From: Petunia secreta
Taxonomy: Eukaryota > Streptophyta > Magnoliopsida > Solanales > Solanaceae
NCBI GenBank assembly: GCA_029990175.1
Contig: JARKIP010000197.1
Location: forward strand, 186,001-250,000
Length of the DNA stretch: 64,000 nt
Direction: 5' to 3'
Shown here one piece after another: positions 10,839 through 22,293 of this stretch. Numbering within the stretch: position 1 is the stretch's first letter; every line of letters begins with the position of its first letter. The position numbers and the translations under genes are program-made. A model generated the notes under the pieces. It was not told where the DNA came from. It saw only the letters and a program-made list of their open reading frames with translations, and did no database searches.

Positions 10839-11319
10839 TGTGTGGGCAAAGTTATGCCAGCTATTAATACGGGGATACGAGTCCAGCAGGCGAGATTAGA
10901 ATTATCCTACAAGTCACCGGGCACAGAGGATACACGCCTGCTCTATGAGTTATGACCGTTTAGGCGGTACGGGCATATGACGCAAGGCATACATCCCACC
11001 GCCTTAGGTTTATAGTCTCCTAGTTAGGGTTTCGTATACACTAACACCTTGAGTTTATAGGCCCATGGCCTTTATTAGTCTTTGTTTTTACCATAATTAG
11101 GACTGGGTAATATCTACTATAAATACCCCTCCTTACATTGTATTGTACATCAACCGATTAACATCGAATCCGGCTATTCTCAAGGAATAATATTACTTAC
11201 TTTCTTGTATATTATTTTTCTCTCTATCTACTTACTTTTTCGTCGTATTTTACTGTATTGCTTGTGACCCTCTCATAAATTTAATATTTAACCTAGACAT
11301 ACAATTTTAAGCATAAACA
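10839..11319 (+). repeat. G1 3' LTR
   Basis: Direct repeat of 3258-3740, starting TGTGTGGG and ending GCATAAACA. Its TATA box TATAAATA is at 11118-11125. Immediately after it the Copia integrase frame resumes on the minus strand. Confidence 0.9.
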
Positions 11320-11760
11320 CTTCATATCACAAATATCTTTATGAATTAAGTCTAAGGGTTCATAATTCCTTTCAACTGGCTTGTAAGGATGTTTAGCATA
11401 CTTTGAATCAACACAATTTAATATTTTAATTTTTCACATATAAATTTTGGCAATACTTCCAGATTTATCATTTTATGCAAGGTTTTAAAATTGATATGTC
11501 CCAAACAAGAATGCCATAAATCATTTGACTTAAGCATATAAGATGAAGCTGAAATTTTATTCATTTTCTCAACAACCATTACATTTAGTTTGAAAATTAC
11601 CTCAGTTAGGTAACATTTCCTATAAATATTTCATTCTTACTTATTACAACTTTTTCAGAAATAAAAACGCACTTAAACCCATTTTTAATGAGAAGTGCAG
11701 CAGACCCAAAGTTCTTATGTGTCTCAAGAACGTGAATAACATTTTCAGAGTCACAACCTT
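11320..11760 (-). pseudogene. Copia pre-integrase and integrase N-terminus
   Basis: The end of this segment reads NYEPLDLIHKDICDMK, the normal lead-in to the integrase catalytic core, and is continued at 3257 beyond G1. Upstream, between 11640 and 11760, KIEGYEKICLKMTSAKVV and the following residues belong to the region after the protease. Stops and frame changes are frequent. Confidence 0.78.
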
Positions 11761-12120
11761 TGCAGACGTCATCTTGAGGCATATCTTTTCATATCCTTCA
11801 ATTTTGGCCATTGCACAATTTTCCACGGAGAGCGTATCATCTGGTCTAGCGGGAGAATACGAAGCAAATGCTTCCTCAACAGTACAGACATGGTGGTGGC
11901 TCCAGAATTAATCCACCACTCTTTTGGATTTCCAACCATATTGCATTCATAAATTATAGCACATAAATCAATATCTTGCACTCCTTGGGACAACATGTTT
12001 TCTTTAACCATGTTGGCTTAATCCTTATCCTTTTTCTCATCCTTGTCTTTGTCCTTCTTTGGGGCACGACAATGACAGGACTTATGTCCAGCCTTACCAT
12101 AATTGTAACAGTTACCTTTG
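11761..12120 (-). pseudogene. Copia zinc knuckle and aspartic protease
   Basis: CYNYGKAGHKSCHC near 12060-12110 is a CCHC nucleic-acid binding knuckle. It is followed by a lysine/aspartate-rich linker and, at about 11900-11930, by WWINSGAT, the protease active site with the catalytic Asp changed to Asn (normally D-S-G). The protease would be inactive even without the frame breaks. Confidence 0.8.
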
Positions 12121-12977
12121 AACTTTTTCTTTTCAGGGTAATTGTTCTTTCAAGAAGACCCCCTTCCTCTTATTCTGATTTGGGCTATGCTCAACAATAT
12201 TTGCTCCCTCTACTGTTGAACTTCCACGGGCCTTCTTTTCGGAAGACTTTTTATAATCTTCAATCCTTAAGTGGAAAATCAAATCTTCAAGCGACATCTC
12301 CTTGCGCTTATGTACAAGTAACTTTTAAAGTCCTTCCAAAGTGAGGCCGATTTTCAATCATCGCTGCTACTTGAAATGCTTCATTGATCACCAAACCTTC
12401 AATGAACAAGTTGTTAATTATAATACAATTAATACCTTTAATAAAAGCATTAATTCAAATTATACCTTCAGCAGGGAGATCGTGAATGATCACTTGAAGT
12501 TCTTGGACTTGGGACACAACAGATTTGCTATCCACCATTTTGTAGTCTAAAAACTTGGTAGTCACAAACTTCTTTAGCCCAGCATCTTCAGTTTTATACT
12601 TCTTTTCAAGAGCATTCCACAACTACTTCGATGTACCAATGTTACTATAAATATTGTACAAATCATCTTCCAATCCGGTAAGAATATAATTCTTTCAAAG
12701 GAAGTCAGAATATTTCCATGCCTCAATCACGAGGAAATATTCATTGTCCGGAGTTTCATCAGGCAACACAGGAATGTCCTCTTTGATTAACTTTGAAGAC
12801 TCCAAGTGGTCAGGTAAAAGAACATCTTTTATTGCCACCTTTTGAAATCAACGCCAAATTTTTTTTAGGTTTTTCTTCCGGTGCTGGTGCCACTATTGGC
12901 GCCATTGGAGGATGGCTCAAAATTGCCCCCATATTACCAGCATTTGGTGCATCATTTGCAACGTTATCCATTTTCAT
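12121..12977 (-). pseudogene. Copia gag (UBN2-type), broken
   Basis: A start at 12977 gives MKMDNVANDAPNAGNMGAI and a proline-rich N-terminus ending APAPEEKPKK. After a frame change at the A-run, FGVDFKRWQ and KMFFYLTTWSLQS follow, then VLPDETPDNEYFLVIEAWKY, WNALEKKYKTEDAGLKKFV and SVVSQVQELQVIIHDLPAEG. These are the conserved blocks of Copia gag. At least five stops or shifts are present. Confidence 0.82.
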
Positions 12978-13238
12978 TTATGTCAAAATGAAACAAACAG
13001 ATTCAGTAAATGGTGAAGTACTTAAATCTTCAAACCAAACATAAAAGCACAGTGAAGAGTTTAATCTTCAAACCGACTTTCCACGACTATGAAGAGATTA
13101 TTCTTCAAACTAATTATAACATAACTATAAAGAGATTATTCTTCAAACTGATTAGGAGTAGAAAATCACACAGATTTTAATCTCCAAAAAATAGTAGTGT
13201 TAGGACTAGAAAGCTACAAAGGTTTTAGTCTCTACAGC
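12978..13238 (-). other. Copia 5' leader with repeated small hairpins
   Basis: Non-coding stretch upstream of gag. It contains three related inverted repeats of the type GAAGAGATTATTCTTC at 13054-13069, 13091-13106 and 13129-13144, spaced 37-38 bp, followed by weaker relatives. I did not find a primer-binding site here. Confidence 0.5.
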
Positions 13239-14462
13239 TGAAACGACCTCGGTCAGTCGTTTCGGGAGATAGGACTCGGATTTATGTGCTAATAATTTTA
13301 AAATCTTCGTTAGGTCCATTGGGACTTTATCTGTAAATTTTGAGCAAAATCTGACCTCATTTGAGCTCAGTTTTGGCGAACGAGCTAGGATTCGAAATCC
13401 GAAAGCGCCGTTAGGTTCGTATGATTATTTCTGACTTTTCTGAACTTTTGAAAGTGAATTTCGAGGTCTTTCGGCTAGTTTCCGCTAACATGCCGAAAGT
13501 TAAATAATTTAATTTTTTTCCATTTAAATTCGCAACTGTAGTTTCAAGAACCCGATTTGAGATCCGCCTTAGCGAGTATGCTATATATATTTTGTATAAC
13601 TGGTATGCAAAAGTTGAAATTATTTCGAATATTGTAGGGTACTGTTTTAATTTTTACCGTTGCAGCGAATTTTAAAGGGAAAAAAAGAAAGATAGAAAGG
13701 AAAAGTTAGGCGGTTTAAGCTTATAAAAACTGAGCACAGAACATGAGAATGAGAAACAAGAGAAGAGAAATAGTGAATGCGCAGGAAGAGAAAAATGTAG
13801 AAAATGAGAAAAGAGCCGAAGAAAAGTAGAACTTTTACCCCGAAATATTCAGGTAATGATCTTAATGCATTATTTAGTTTATTACATGTGTTTGAATATA
13901 TTTTGATGCTAAGAATTGGGATTAGACATCGTTTTAATAATTTCAATTAATAGTTTAAAGGGTCAATTGGACTCCAATAATGGAATTGATTATATATCTG
14001 TACTCAGTGAGTTATAGGAAACATATAAATGTAATTTATTTAGGGTTTGGTTATGTGACCTTAAACCCTGTACATAGGCCTGGCATGCGTATTGCATATG
14101 CGAATAGGGTATTAGGTTCCTAACTCGATTACCCTAAGATGTGGGGAATGAAGCCTTTAGCCTTATTTGATATACTTTTCTGCTTATTGAATACAACAGG
14201 ATCGTTTGGAAGTGAATCCAAAGGATAAAGCGGTTGTTGAGTAACTGTGCTAACTTTGTAACAGGGTAATTGTTTGTATCCATTTCATTGGAGGCCTTTG
14301 GTCTTGTGGAAATTCTACCACGTTTTCCTTACGTGTGTAGCTGCCGATAAACGTACTCATTACGCCTTAGCTTTGAATTTACATTGTATATTATATGTTA
14401 TGCCCTGTTGTTGGTATTGCATTGAGCATATGAGCATTGAACTGTGGTTTTGAGCATTGCAT

Positions 14463-15165
14463 ATACTTTCCGGTAATCGATGAGAGTCCTGAGCTGGTGA
14501 AGGGTCATTATTGAATATACTTCCCGGTTTGCGATGAGAGTCCCGCACCGGTGAAGGGTCATTATTACATATACTTTCTGGTTGGCGATGAGAGTCCCGC
14601 ACCGGTGAAGAAACATTATTACATATACTTCCCGGTAATCGATGAGAGTCCCGAGCCGGTGAAGGGTCCTTATTGCATATACTTCCCGATTGGCGATGAG
14701 AGTCCCGCACCGGTGAAGGGTTATTATTGCATATACTTCCTGGTTGGCGATGAGAGTCCCACACCGGTGATGGGTCATTATTGCATATACTTCCCGGTAA
14801 TCGATGAGAGTCCCGAGCTGGTGAAAGGTCATCATCGCATATACTTTCCGGTAATCGATGAGAGTCCCGAACCGGTGAAGGGTCATTATTGCATATAATT
14901 CCCGGCAATCGATGAGAGTCCCGAGCCTGTGAAGGGTCATTATTGCATATACTTCCCGGTTGGTGATGACCGTCCCGCACCGGTGAAGGATCATTATTGC
15001 ATATACTTCCCGGTAATCGATGAGAGTCCCGAGCCGGTGAAGGGTCATCATTGCATATACTTCCCGGTAATCGATGAGTGTCCCGAGCCGGTGAAGGGTC
15101 ATCTTTTCATATATCTCCTGGTAGACGAGAAGAGTCTCGCGCCAGAGATAGGTATCAGGCATATG
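14463..15165 (+). repeat. 54-bp tandem array in G2 5' LTR
   Basis: About 13 head-to-tail units of 54 bp, each with the core CGATGAGAGTCCCGAGCCGG and GTGAAGGGTCATTATTGC. Two unit types alternate irregularly (GGTAATCGATGAG and GGTTGGCGATGAG). Because 54 is a multiple of three, long open frames appear in several frames on both strands; these are artefacts of the period, not genes. Confidence 0.92.
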
Positions 15166-15325
15166 TGACTTTATTTCATTGTACCGCATTCATCCCATCT
15201 CATTGCACCGTATATTGACTATTGTGTCTATTGTGTTGTGTTTTATATATGCAGTATGTACACTATGTCGTGGACATATCTCAGTTTGCCTATATATTTC
15301 TGGCTCGTATTCTGGGTTGCGGGGA

Positions 15326-15530
15326 TTGGGTTGCACGCCGCATTGGTATAAATATATGGATCAGGTTGCATGCCGCAACAGTATAAATATATGGATCGGG
15401 TTGCACGTCGCCACGGTATAAATATATGGATCGGGTTGCACGCCGCGACAGTTTGAATATATTGATCGGGTTTCACGCTGCAACAAGATGAATATATAGA
15501 CTGGGTTGCACGCCGTAACAAGATGTATTT
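15326..15530 (+). repeat. 35-bp tandem array in G2 5' LTR
   Basis: About six units of 35 bp with the core GGATCGGGTTGCACGCCGCA followed by ACAGTATAAATATAT. The units carry TATAAATA, so the array contains serial TATA-like boxes. Confidence 0.88.
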
Positions 15531-16187
15531 CTGACTGTTGATATGTTCGGGATATCTATATGTTCTGGCTATTTTATGTTCCTAGTTGTTAATGAGTTTA
15601 TGCTTCCATACGTGTTTCCAGTTATTATCTGACTCTGCCTTTTTATAATTTAAATAAGAGGAATTTGATTTATATGTTTCTTTTCTCCCTGGCTAGCTAT
15701 CCTATTCTTTGAGGTGGCTAGTCAGCCCCACTTATTAAGTCCTTTTGACTCACCCCTGTTTGTTGTTTGTTTCTTGTCTATCTATTTCGTTTCGGCAGGT
15801 TCACTCCAGGATTGAGTTCGCCACGCTGTGAAGGAGCGAAGATGACTTCAGCTGTCAGGGTGGGCCAGCTTTTATTCAGGATGGTCACCAGTTTTGTGGT
15901 TATTATTTCCGTTGCATTTTGATCCCTTCAGGAGGTATTTGTCTTCTTTCTTACTCTTAGATGTTTAGTCTGGATAGCCCTAAACCTAGTATGTTGGGTA
16001 GAACACTATAATCTAGTTTGTACAGCTCAGAGGTATCAGTATGTCTGTGCTTTTTCTTAAAGTCTTGTTCTTATTTATGAATTGAAATTATTAATTTTCC
16101 TAATTTAATTGGTAAGGGTTCGCCCGACGAGTCTAGGGGAGAATTTCGGGTGCCCGCATGCCTGGCCGGATTTCGGGTCGTGTCAGT

Positions 16188-16199
16188 TGGTATCAGAGC
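16188..16199 (+). other. G2 primer-binding site (tRNA-Met type)
   Basis: TGGTATCAGAGC two bases after the LTR end at 16185. This is the standard site complementary to the 3' end of initiator tRNA-Met. Confidence 0.85.
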
Positions 16200-16380
16200 C
16201 CGGTTTAGAGTCTATCCAGACTAATACAGTATCTAGTAGGGTCTCGCTGATGGGTACGTAGACGTCCGTACTTATCCACGAGAGGGTTTGATGGCATTTA
16301 GGAAGTTTCCCTTCCTTCTTTTATGATCGTGCGTCGGTCTAGGATGTAAAAGTACTTTTGTTAATTCCTTCGTGGTAATT

Positions 16381-17345
16381 GTGAACCCTCGTGCAACAAA
16401 TCAGCAAACGGTAGGAGTTCAGGACGAAGTAGTCTAGCCTGGGGCTAGAGCTACTCAAGCCCCGAGAGTAGTGGATCGTGCTTACGATCCAGTAGCGTTG
16501 GCCCTAGTTGTACGAGCTCGCGATGGGCAAGGGAGCAGGGCCTTGTGGGTCCCTTGGCTCTCTACGATGCATTTACAAGAATCTTGGCAATACAGATACC
16601 GCAAGAACCTATCATTCGCTTGGCAGCTTATCAGGTTGCCGCAGATGGAGACGTTCGATCTCAGGGAGCTTCTGTTCCAGTCCCTGATGTTGCTTCAGTA
16701 AATTATGTTCCAGAAGCAACATTTGTTGTGCCTCTAGTTATTCCGGCTAGTTAGCTAGCCCGAGTAATGGCTCGGTCCGAGTATCTAAAAAGGCTGGATT
16801 ATTTTAGCCAATTGAACCTTCCGATATTCTTAAGCCATGCATCAAATAATTCTGTGTAAATTTTTAAAATAAAATTATGTTATCGTATCCTTCAGGCTCT
16901 TGATTATATCGAATGGTATGGTGTTGGTTATTCTGCTTTCCAATTTAAGGGGTCCAACCTTGAATTGGTGGACCACTATCTTATTAGCTAACTTGGTTTG
17001 ATTTTTCTCGTAGATTCATGCAAAAGTTCTTTTCGTGCAGCAAGCAAGATGAAAAGTGTCCTTAGTTTTGGGTGGATTGGATAGGGTAGCCTATTGGTTT
17101 CATAATATGAGATTTGGTTCTATAGAATGGATGGATATGTATTAGAACTAGTCCATAAGCCTTTATAGAGATTCAAAGATTTATTGGTGACCTTTCTCCT
17201 TCCTTGAGATCCTAGATGGCTCGAGAAATTAAGGTCGGGATTTCATTTGATGTTGTTGTTGATATTACCCGAAGGTACGAGGCATACCATAAGTTAGAGC
17301 GGGAGAGCAAGAGATCCCGTGGCCCTAGTAGGCAACCATGGTATC
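16381..17345 (+). pseudogene. G2 gag remnants
   Basis: Short coding islands match the gag of Del/Tekay-like elements: a variable N-terminus at 16381-16560, YLKRLDYFSQLNLPIFL at about 16780-16835, LDYIEWYGVGYSAFQFKG at about 16900-16950, and MAREIKVGISFDVVVDITRR with EAYHKLERESKRSRGP at 17217-17325. Frames change between islands and stops are frequent. Capsid function is lost. Confidence 0.65.
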
Positions 17346-19230
17346 TCATTTAGAGGTAAGAGTTCTGATTATTTTGGGAGGTCACCTGCCAGGTTATCTT
17401 AGCTGGTAGATCGTAATTCTTAAAGTGTGCTGGTAGTTCATTAAGATAGACCCAGTTTTGTCTCTTTATAGCTATCAACAATATGTTCAGCTTCTATTTT
17501 CACTGAAAATGTGTTATCATTGTCGTGAGCCTGTCATTTTTGGTGGAGTTCTCCCTTACTCCAGCAAGTAGGCAGTCGTCCTTTCTCTCGTCATCAGACA
17601 CATGTACAGTTGCAAGGGAATTCATTTAGATCTCAATCAGCCAGAGAAATGCCACGATCCAGTAAAGGTTGAGAGTGTGGTGGAAGTTATTCTTTAGAAG
17701 GTAATTATCAGTGTAGTGACTTAGTTCAGCCGCAGAGGCAGTTTTATGAACTGCCAGTCTGGCAGGTTGTTGAGGCATCCGATGTAGTAGACCCATTTAT
17801 TTCTTCTTCCATTATAGGTGAGTAAGATTTTATTCTTCCGATCAGTCAGGACTTTGTTATCTTATCATGTTTCCATGGTTTCCTTAATGTTTCCATGGTT
17901 TCCTTGGATATTGTTTCTCTTCAGAATCGCTTGTGGTGGAGGGGCGAGCTTCTTGTATGATTTATTCCTGGCATTTGTGAGACCCTACTAATTTATTTGG
18001 TTTAAACGTGAGAAATTTGAGAGAGAGTGTCAGTATTGTCTGCTTGGCATCCTGTTGTACCACTTTCTCTTACTATGTCAAGTCAGTCTATCTCTCTTTG
18101 GAATTCAGTATTGATAGGATGGTGGGATTCTTATTCGTCACCTTCAGAAAGTTTTATCATTTCTTCTGGTGCAAAGTGATTAGTAAGTAATATTCGATCT
18201 ATGTATCTCCTCTAGGTTCAATACGCTAGTAAAGTCATGTTATCCTATGAGCTTATCTGGGTTATAAAAGGGTTTTCTGCTAAATTGTTAGAGTTCCTTC
18301 TTATTGGGAGGTTAAATTAGCATGGATGTTGTTCCATAAAGCTCATTTAAAATTTATTTCTTCGATTGCGATTCTTTGGCTAGCTTGACTCGTAAGTAAT
18401 CTAGCTCAAGTAGCCAAGTAGATAAGAAGATGAGCTCCTAAAACTATAATTATTCCTATCCTCGGTCTGTTGCCATCTCCTCTTTGTCAGGCACTAGTGA
18501 GCTTAGGCGGTCAGTAGCCTCTTGTGATGTTCCCTGTGTGGAGCCAGAGCGCGTGTCAAGGTAGCCGGATAAGCACATTTTCGTTTTTCAAGTCTACTAA
18601 GGGCAATGAGAGGCGTTATTTGACCTTTGATTTGATCCATCAGGCGGTGGTGCTTATTGAAAATGTATGGAGTTGTGACTCGAGAGTTGCGACTCGAGAG
18701 TTGCAGCTGTTTGGAAACTCGAAAGGGTAGTTTGGTAGCTCAGTTCTGAGCCGCGTTATCTTTTAGATAATTCTTTCTTAATCCAGCAGGTTGTGCGAGG
18801 ATGATTATTCCTATTCAAATTAGTTTTATGAGCTTATGCTCTAAGTGGAGGAGTCTTCCTTCAATACAGAATGCTAATATTAAATCTCTAAGATGTTGTT
18901 GAAGCGTAAGCTAGTTCTTAGTTTCATCGACTTGTTCTATATCGAAAAGTATATCGACGAAGTGATTCGTCGGCAGTATCATGTTAATCCATCCAGAGTC
19001 TCGTGTGTCTTTCATCCGAAAATGTAGCACTCTCCCCTCAGGATCAAGGAAAGGCCAGTTTAGTCAGAATAATCTGGGCAGTGGTATTATGATATTATCT
19101 AGATATGTCTAATTTTCAGTGTGCGTGTTATAATTCTGATCCTGTAATCAGGAAATAATGCCCGTGGAGTAGCTCATGAAGGTCGTGCAAGTTCTTTTGT
19201 TATCTGTGCGGATTTTGCTTTAGACTTAGG
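17346..19230 (+). other. G2 decayed interior, no pol recognised
   Basis: About 1.9 kb with no confident RT, RNase H, integrase or chromodomain. A stretch near 17560-17720 may be a relic of the zinc-knuckle region, and LTFDLIHQAVVLIENV near 18618 is an isolated open piece I cannot place. A normal pol would need over 3 kb, so most of it has been deleted. Confidence 0.5.
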
Positions 19231-19250
19231 CTCGTTCGAGGATGAACGAG
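19231..19250 (+). other. Hairpin next to the G2 polypurine tract
   Basis: CTCGTTCGAGGATGAACGAG folds into a 7-bp stem (CTCGTTC/GAACGAG). A similar CGTTCGAGGACGAACG stem is common just upstream of the polypurine tract in relatives of this family, which points to a conserved RNA feature. Confidence 0.6.
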
Positions 19251-19255
19251 AGTCT

Positions 19256-19268
19256 AAGTGGAGGAGAA
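19256..19268 (+). other. G2 polypurine tract
   Basis: AAGTGGAGGAGAA directly abuts the right LTR, the expected place for plus-strand priming. Confidence 0.8.
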
Positions 19269-20524
19269 TGAAACGACCTTGGTCAGTCGTTTCGGGAGAT
19301 AGGACTCCGATTTGCGTGCCAATAATTTTAAAATCTTCGTTAGGTCCATTGGGACTTATCTGTAAAATTTGAGCAAAATCTGACCTCATTTGGTGGGCGT
19401 CAGAAGAAGGTTTCAGTTTTTATTGTCGATAAATATTAAAAAGAGATTTTCGAGCTCGATTTTGGCGAACGAGCTCCGTTTTAAAATCCGAAAGCGCCGT
19501 TAGGTTCGTATGATTATTTGTGACTTTTGTGAACTTTCGAAAGTGAATTTCGAGGTCTTTCGAAAAGTTTACGCTAAAATGCCGAAAATTAAATAATTTG
19601 ACTTTTTTCCATTTAAATTCGCATCTTTTTCTGGAACCCGATTTGAGATCCGCCTTAGCGAGTATGCTATGTATGTTTTGTATAACTGGTATGCAAAAGT
19701 TAAAACTATTTCGAAAATCGTAGGGTGCCGTTTTAATTTTTACCGTAGCAGCGATTTTTTTTTTTTTAAAAAAGAAAGATAGAAAGGAAAAGTTAGGCGG
19801 TTTAAGCTTATAAAAGCTGAGAACATAACGTGAGAATGAGAAACAAGAGAAGACAAATAGTGCATGCACAGGAAGAGAAAAATACCAGAAAATGAGAAAA
19901 GAGCCGGAGAAAAGTAGAACTTTTACCCCGAAGCATTCAGGTAATGATCTTAATGCATTATTTTAGTTTATTACGTGTGTTTGAATATATTTTAACAGTA
20001 AAAATTGGGATATTAGATATCATTTTAATAAGTTCAATTAATAGTTTAAAGGGTCAATTGGACCCCGATAATGGAATTGATTATATATCTGTACTCATTG
20101 AGTTATGGGCAACATATAAATGTAATTTATTTAGGATTAGGTTATGTGACCTTAAACCCTGTACATAGGCCTGGCCTGCATATTACATATACGAATAGGG
20201 TATTAGATTCCTAAACGGATTACCCTAAGATGTGGGGAATGAAGCCTTTAGCCTTATTTGATATAGTTTTCTGCTTATTGAATACAGCAGGATCGTTTGG
20301 CCGTGAATCCAAAGGATAAAGCGGTTGTTGAGTAACTGTGCTAACTTTGTAACAAGGTAAGTGTTTGTTTCCATTTCTTTGGAGGCCCTTGGCCTTTTGG
20401 ATATTCTACCACGTGTTCCTTACGTGTGTAGCTGCCGATAGACGTACTCATTACGCCTTAGCTTTGAATTTACATTGTATATTATATGTTATGCCCTGTT
20501 GTTGGTATTGCATTGAGCAAATGA

Positions 20525-21225
20525 GCATTGCATATACTTCCCAGTAATCAATGAGAGTCCCGAGCCGGTGAAGGGTCATTATTGCATATACTTCCCGGTT
20601 GGCAATGAGAGTCCCGCACCGGTGAAGGGTCATTATTACATATACTTTCTGGTTGAAAATGAGAGTCCCACACCGGTGAAGGAACATTATTACATATACT
20701 TCTCGGTAATCGATGAGAGTCCCGAGCCAGTGAAGGGTCATCATTGTATATACTTCCTGGTTGGTGATGAGAGTCCCGCACCGGTGAAGGGTCATTATTG
20801 GATATACTTCCCGGTTGGCGATGAGAGTCCCGCATCAGTGATGGGTCATTATTGCATATACTTCCTGGTAATCGATGAGAGTCCCGAGCCGGTGAAGTGT
20901 CATCATTGCATATACTTCCCGGTAATCGATGAGTGTCCTGAGTCGGTGAAGGTTCATCATTGCATATAATTCCCGGTAATCGATGAGAGTCCCGAGCCAG
21001 TGAAGGGTCATTATTGCATATACTTCCCGGTTGGCGATGAGAGTCTCGCACCGGTCAAGGATCATTATTGCATATACTTCCCGGTAATCGATGAGAGTCC
21101 TGAGTCGGTGAAGGGTCCTCATTGCATATGCTTCCCGATAATCGATGAGATTCCCGAGCCGGTGAAGGGTCATCTTTGCATATATCTCCTGGTAGATGAT
21201 GAGAGTCCCGCGCCGGAGACAGATA
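20525..21225 (+). repeat. 54-bp tandem array in G2 3' LTR
   Basis: About 13 units of 54 bp, same type as in the left LTR but with a different order of the two unit types, so the arrays have rearranged since insertion or during reverse transcription. The 133- to 167-codon open frames here are period artefacts. Confidence 0.9.
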
Positions 21226-21394
21226 TCAGGCATATGTGACTGTATTGCATTGTACCGCATTCATCCCATCTCATTGCACCGTATACTAACTATTGTGTGT
21301 ATTTTGTTGTGTTTTATATATGCGGTATGTACACTATGTCGTGGACATATCTCAGTTTGCCTATATATTTCTGACCTGTATTTTATGTTGTGGG

Positions 21395-21630
21395 GATCAG
21401 GTTGCACGCCACATTGGTATAAATATATGGATCGGATTTCCCGCCGCAACGGTATAAATATATGGATCGGGTTGCACGCCGCAACGGTATAAATATATGG
21501 ATCGGGTTGTGCGTCGCAACGGTATAAATATATGGATCGGATTGCACACTGCGACAGTATAAATATATAGATCGGGTTGCACGCCGCAACAGGAAGAATA
21601 TATGGATCGGGTTGCATGCCGCAACAGGAT
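21395..21630 (+). repeat. 35-bp tandem array in G2 3' LTR
   Basis: Six to seven units of the GGATCGGGTTGCACGCCGCA type, matching 15326-15530. Confidence 0.88.
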
Positions 21631-22293
21631 GTATTTCTGACTGTTGATATGTTCGGGATACCGATATGTTCTGGCTATCTTATGTTCCTAGTTGTTAATG
21701 AGTTTATGCTTCCATACGTGTTTCCAGTTATTATCTGTCTCTGCCTTTTTATAATTTAAATAAGAGGAATTTGGTTTATCTGTTTCTTTTCTCCCTGGCT
21801 AGCTATCCTATTCTTTGAGGTGGCTAGTCTGCCCCATTTATTGAGTCCTTTTGATGCACCCTTGTTTGTTGTTTGTTTCTTGTTTATCTATTTCGTTTCG
21901 GCAGGTTCGCTCCAGCATTGACTTCGCCATGTTGTGAAGGAGAAAATACGACTTCAGTTGTTAGGGTGAGCCAGCTTTTATTCAGGATGGTCACCAGTTT
22001 TGTGGTTATTATTTCAGTTGCATTTTGCTCCCTTCAGGAGGTATTTTTCTTCTTTCTTACTCTTAGATGTTTAGTCTTGATAACTCTAAACCTAGTATAT
22101 TGGGTAGTCAGCTGTAATTTTGTTTGTACAACTTAGAAGTATTAGTATATCTGTGCTGTTTTTTTAAGTCTTTTTCTTATTTATGAATTGAATTATATTT
22201 ATTTTCCTAATTTAATTGGTAAGGGTTCGCCCGACGGGTCTAGGTGTGGATGTCGGGTGCCCGCACGGCCTGGCCGGATTTCGGGTCGTGTCA

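Larger units (their letters stand above)
3258..11319 (+). mobile_element. G1: Tat-like Ty3/Gypsy element nested in Copia
   Basis: Two direct copies of a roughly 480-bp sequence (3258-3740 and 10839-11319), each TG...CA, bound an interior with Gypsy gag, protease, RNase H and a second RNase H on the plus strand. A polypurine tract precedes the right LTR. It interrupts the Copia integrase: the protein read before it (EPLDLIHKDICDMK) continues after it. The flanks GATCA and CTTCA match only 3 of 5, as expected for an old target duplication. Most of RT and the whole integrase are missing, so it is defective. Confidence 0.9.
11320..13238 (-). mobile_element. Copia remnant, gag to integrase N-terminus
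   Basis: Reading leftwards on the minus strand: 5' leader (13238-12978), gag, zinc knuckle, protease, pre-integrase and the start of integrase. It joins 1236-3257 across G1 and is separated from its own 5' LTR material by G2. Frames are broken many times but the protein order is that of a normal Copia element. Confidence 0.88.
13239..16185 (+). repeat. G2 5' LTR
   Basis: 2947 bp, TGAAACGACC...CGTGTCA. It contains two internal tandem arrays (54-bp and 35-bp units). Relative to the right LTR it lacks about 50-65 bp near 13375 (present at about 19390-19450), a deletion in this copy since the solo LTR at 33960-36191 keeps that stretch. Sampled identity to the right LTR is about 91%. Confidence 0.9.
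13239..22293 (+). mobile_element. G2: Gypsy element with 3-kb LTRs and decayed interior
   Basis: Two direct copies (13239-16185 and 19269-22293) start TGAAACGACC and end GGGTCGTGTCA. A tRNA-Met-type primer site follows the left copy and a polypurine tract precedes the right one. Flanks ACAGC and ACCGC are a 4-of-5 target duplication. The interior is only 3083 bp with recognisable gag remnants and no RT or integrase. Gag and primer site resemble Del/Tekay-type chromoviruses; the element must have been mobilised in trans or lost pol after insertion. Confidence 0.88.
19269..22293 (+). repeat. G2 3' LTR
   Basis: 3025 bp, direct repeat of 13239-16185. It holds a poly-T run at about 19756-19766 and the same two internal arrays. 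It ends CGGGTCGTGTCA; the next bases ACCGC are the right half of the target duplication. Confidence 0.9.

Noticed and set aside
14360..15189. Long open frames of 206 and 263 codons (minus) and 115 codons (plus)
   Set aside because: They follow the 54-bp array, whose length is a multiple of three; frames are open on both strands at once and show only the 18-residue period.
20451..21260. Open frames of 114 to 167 codons on both strands
   Set aside because: Same period artefact in the right G2 LTR.
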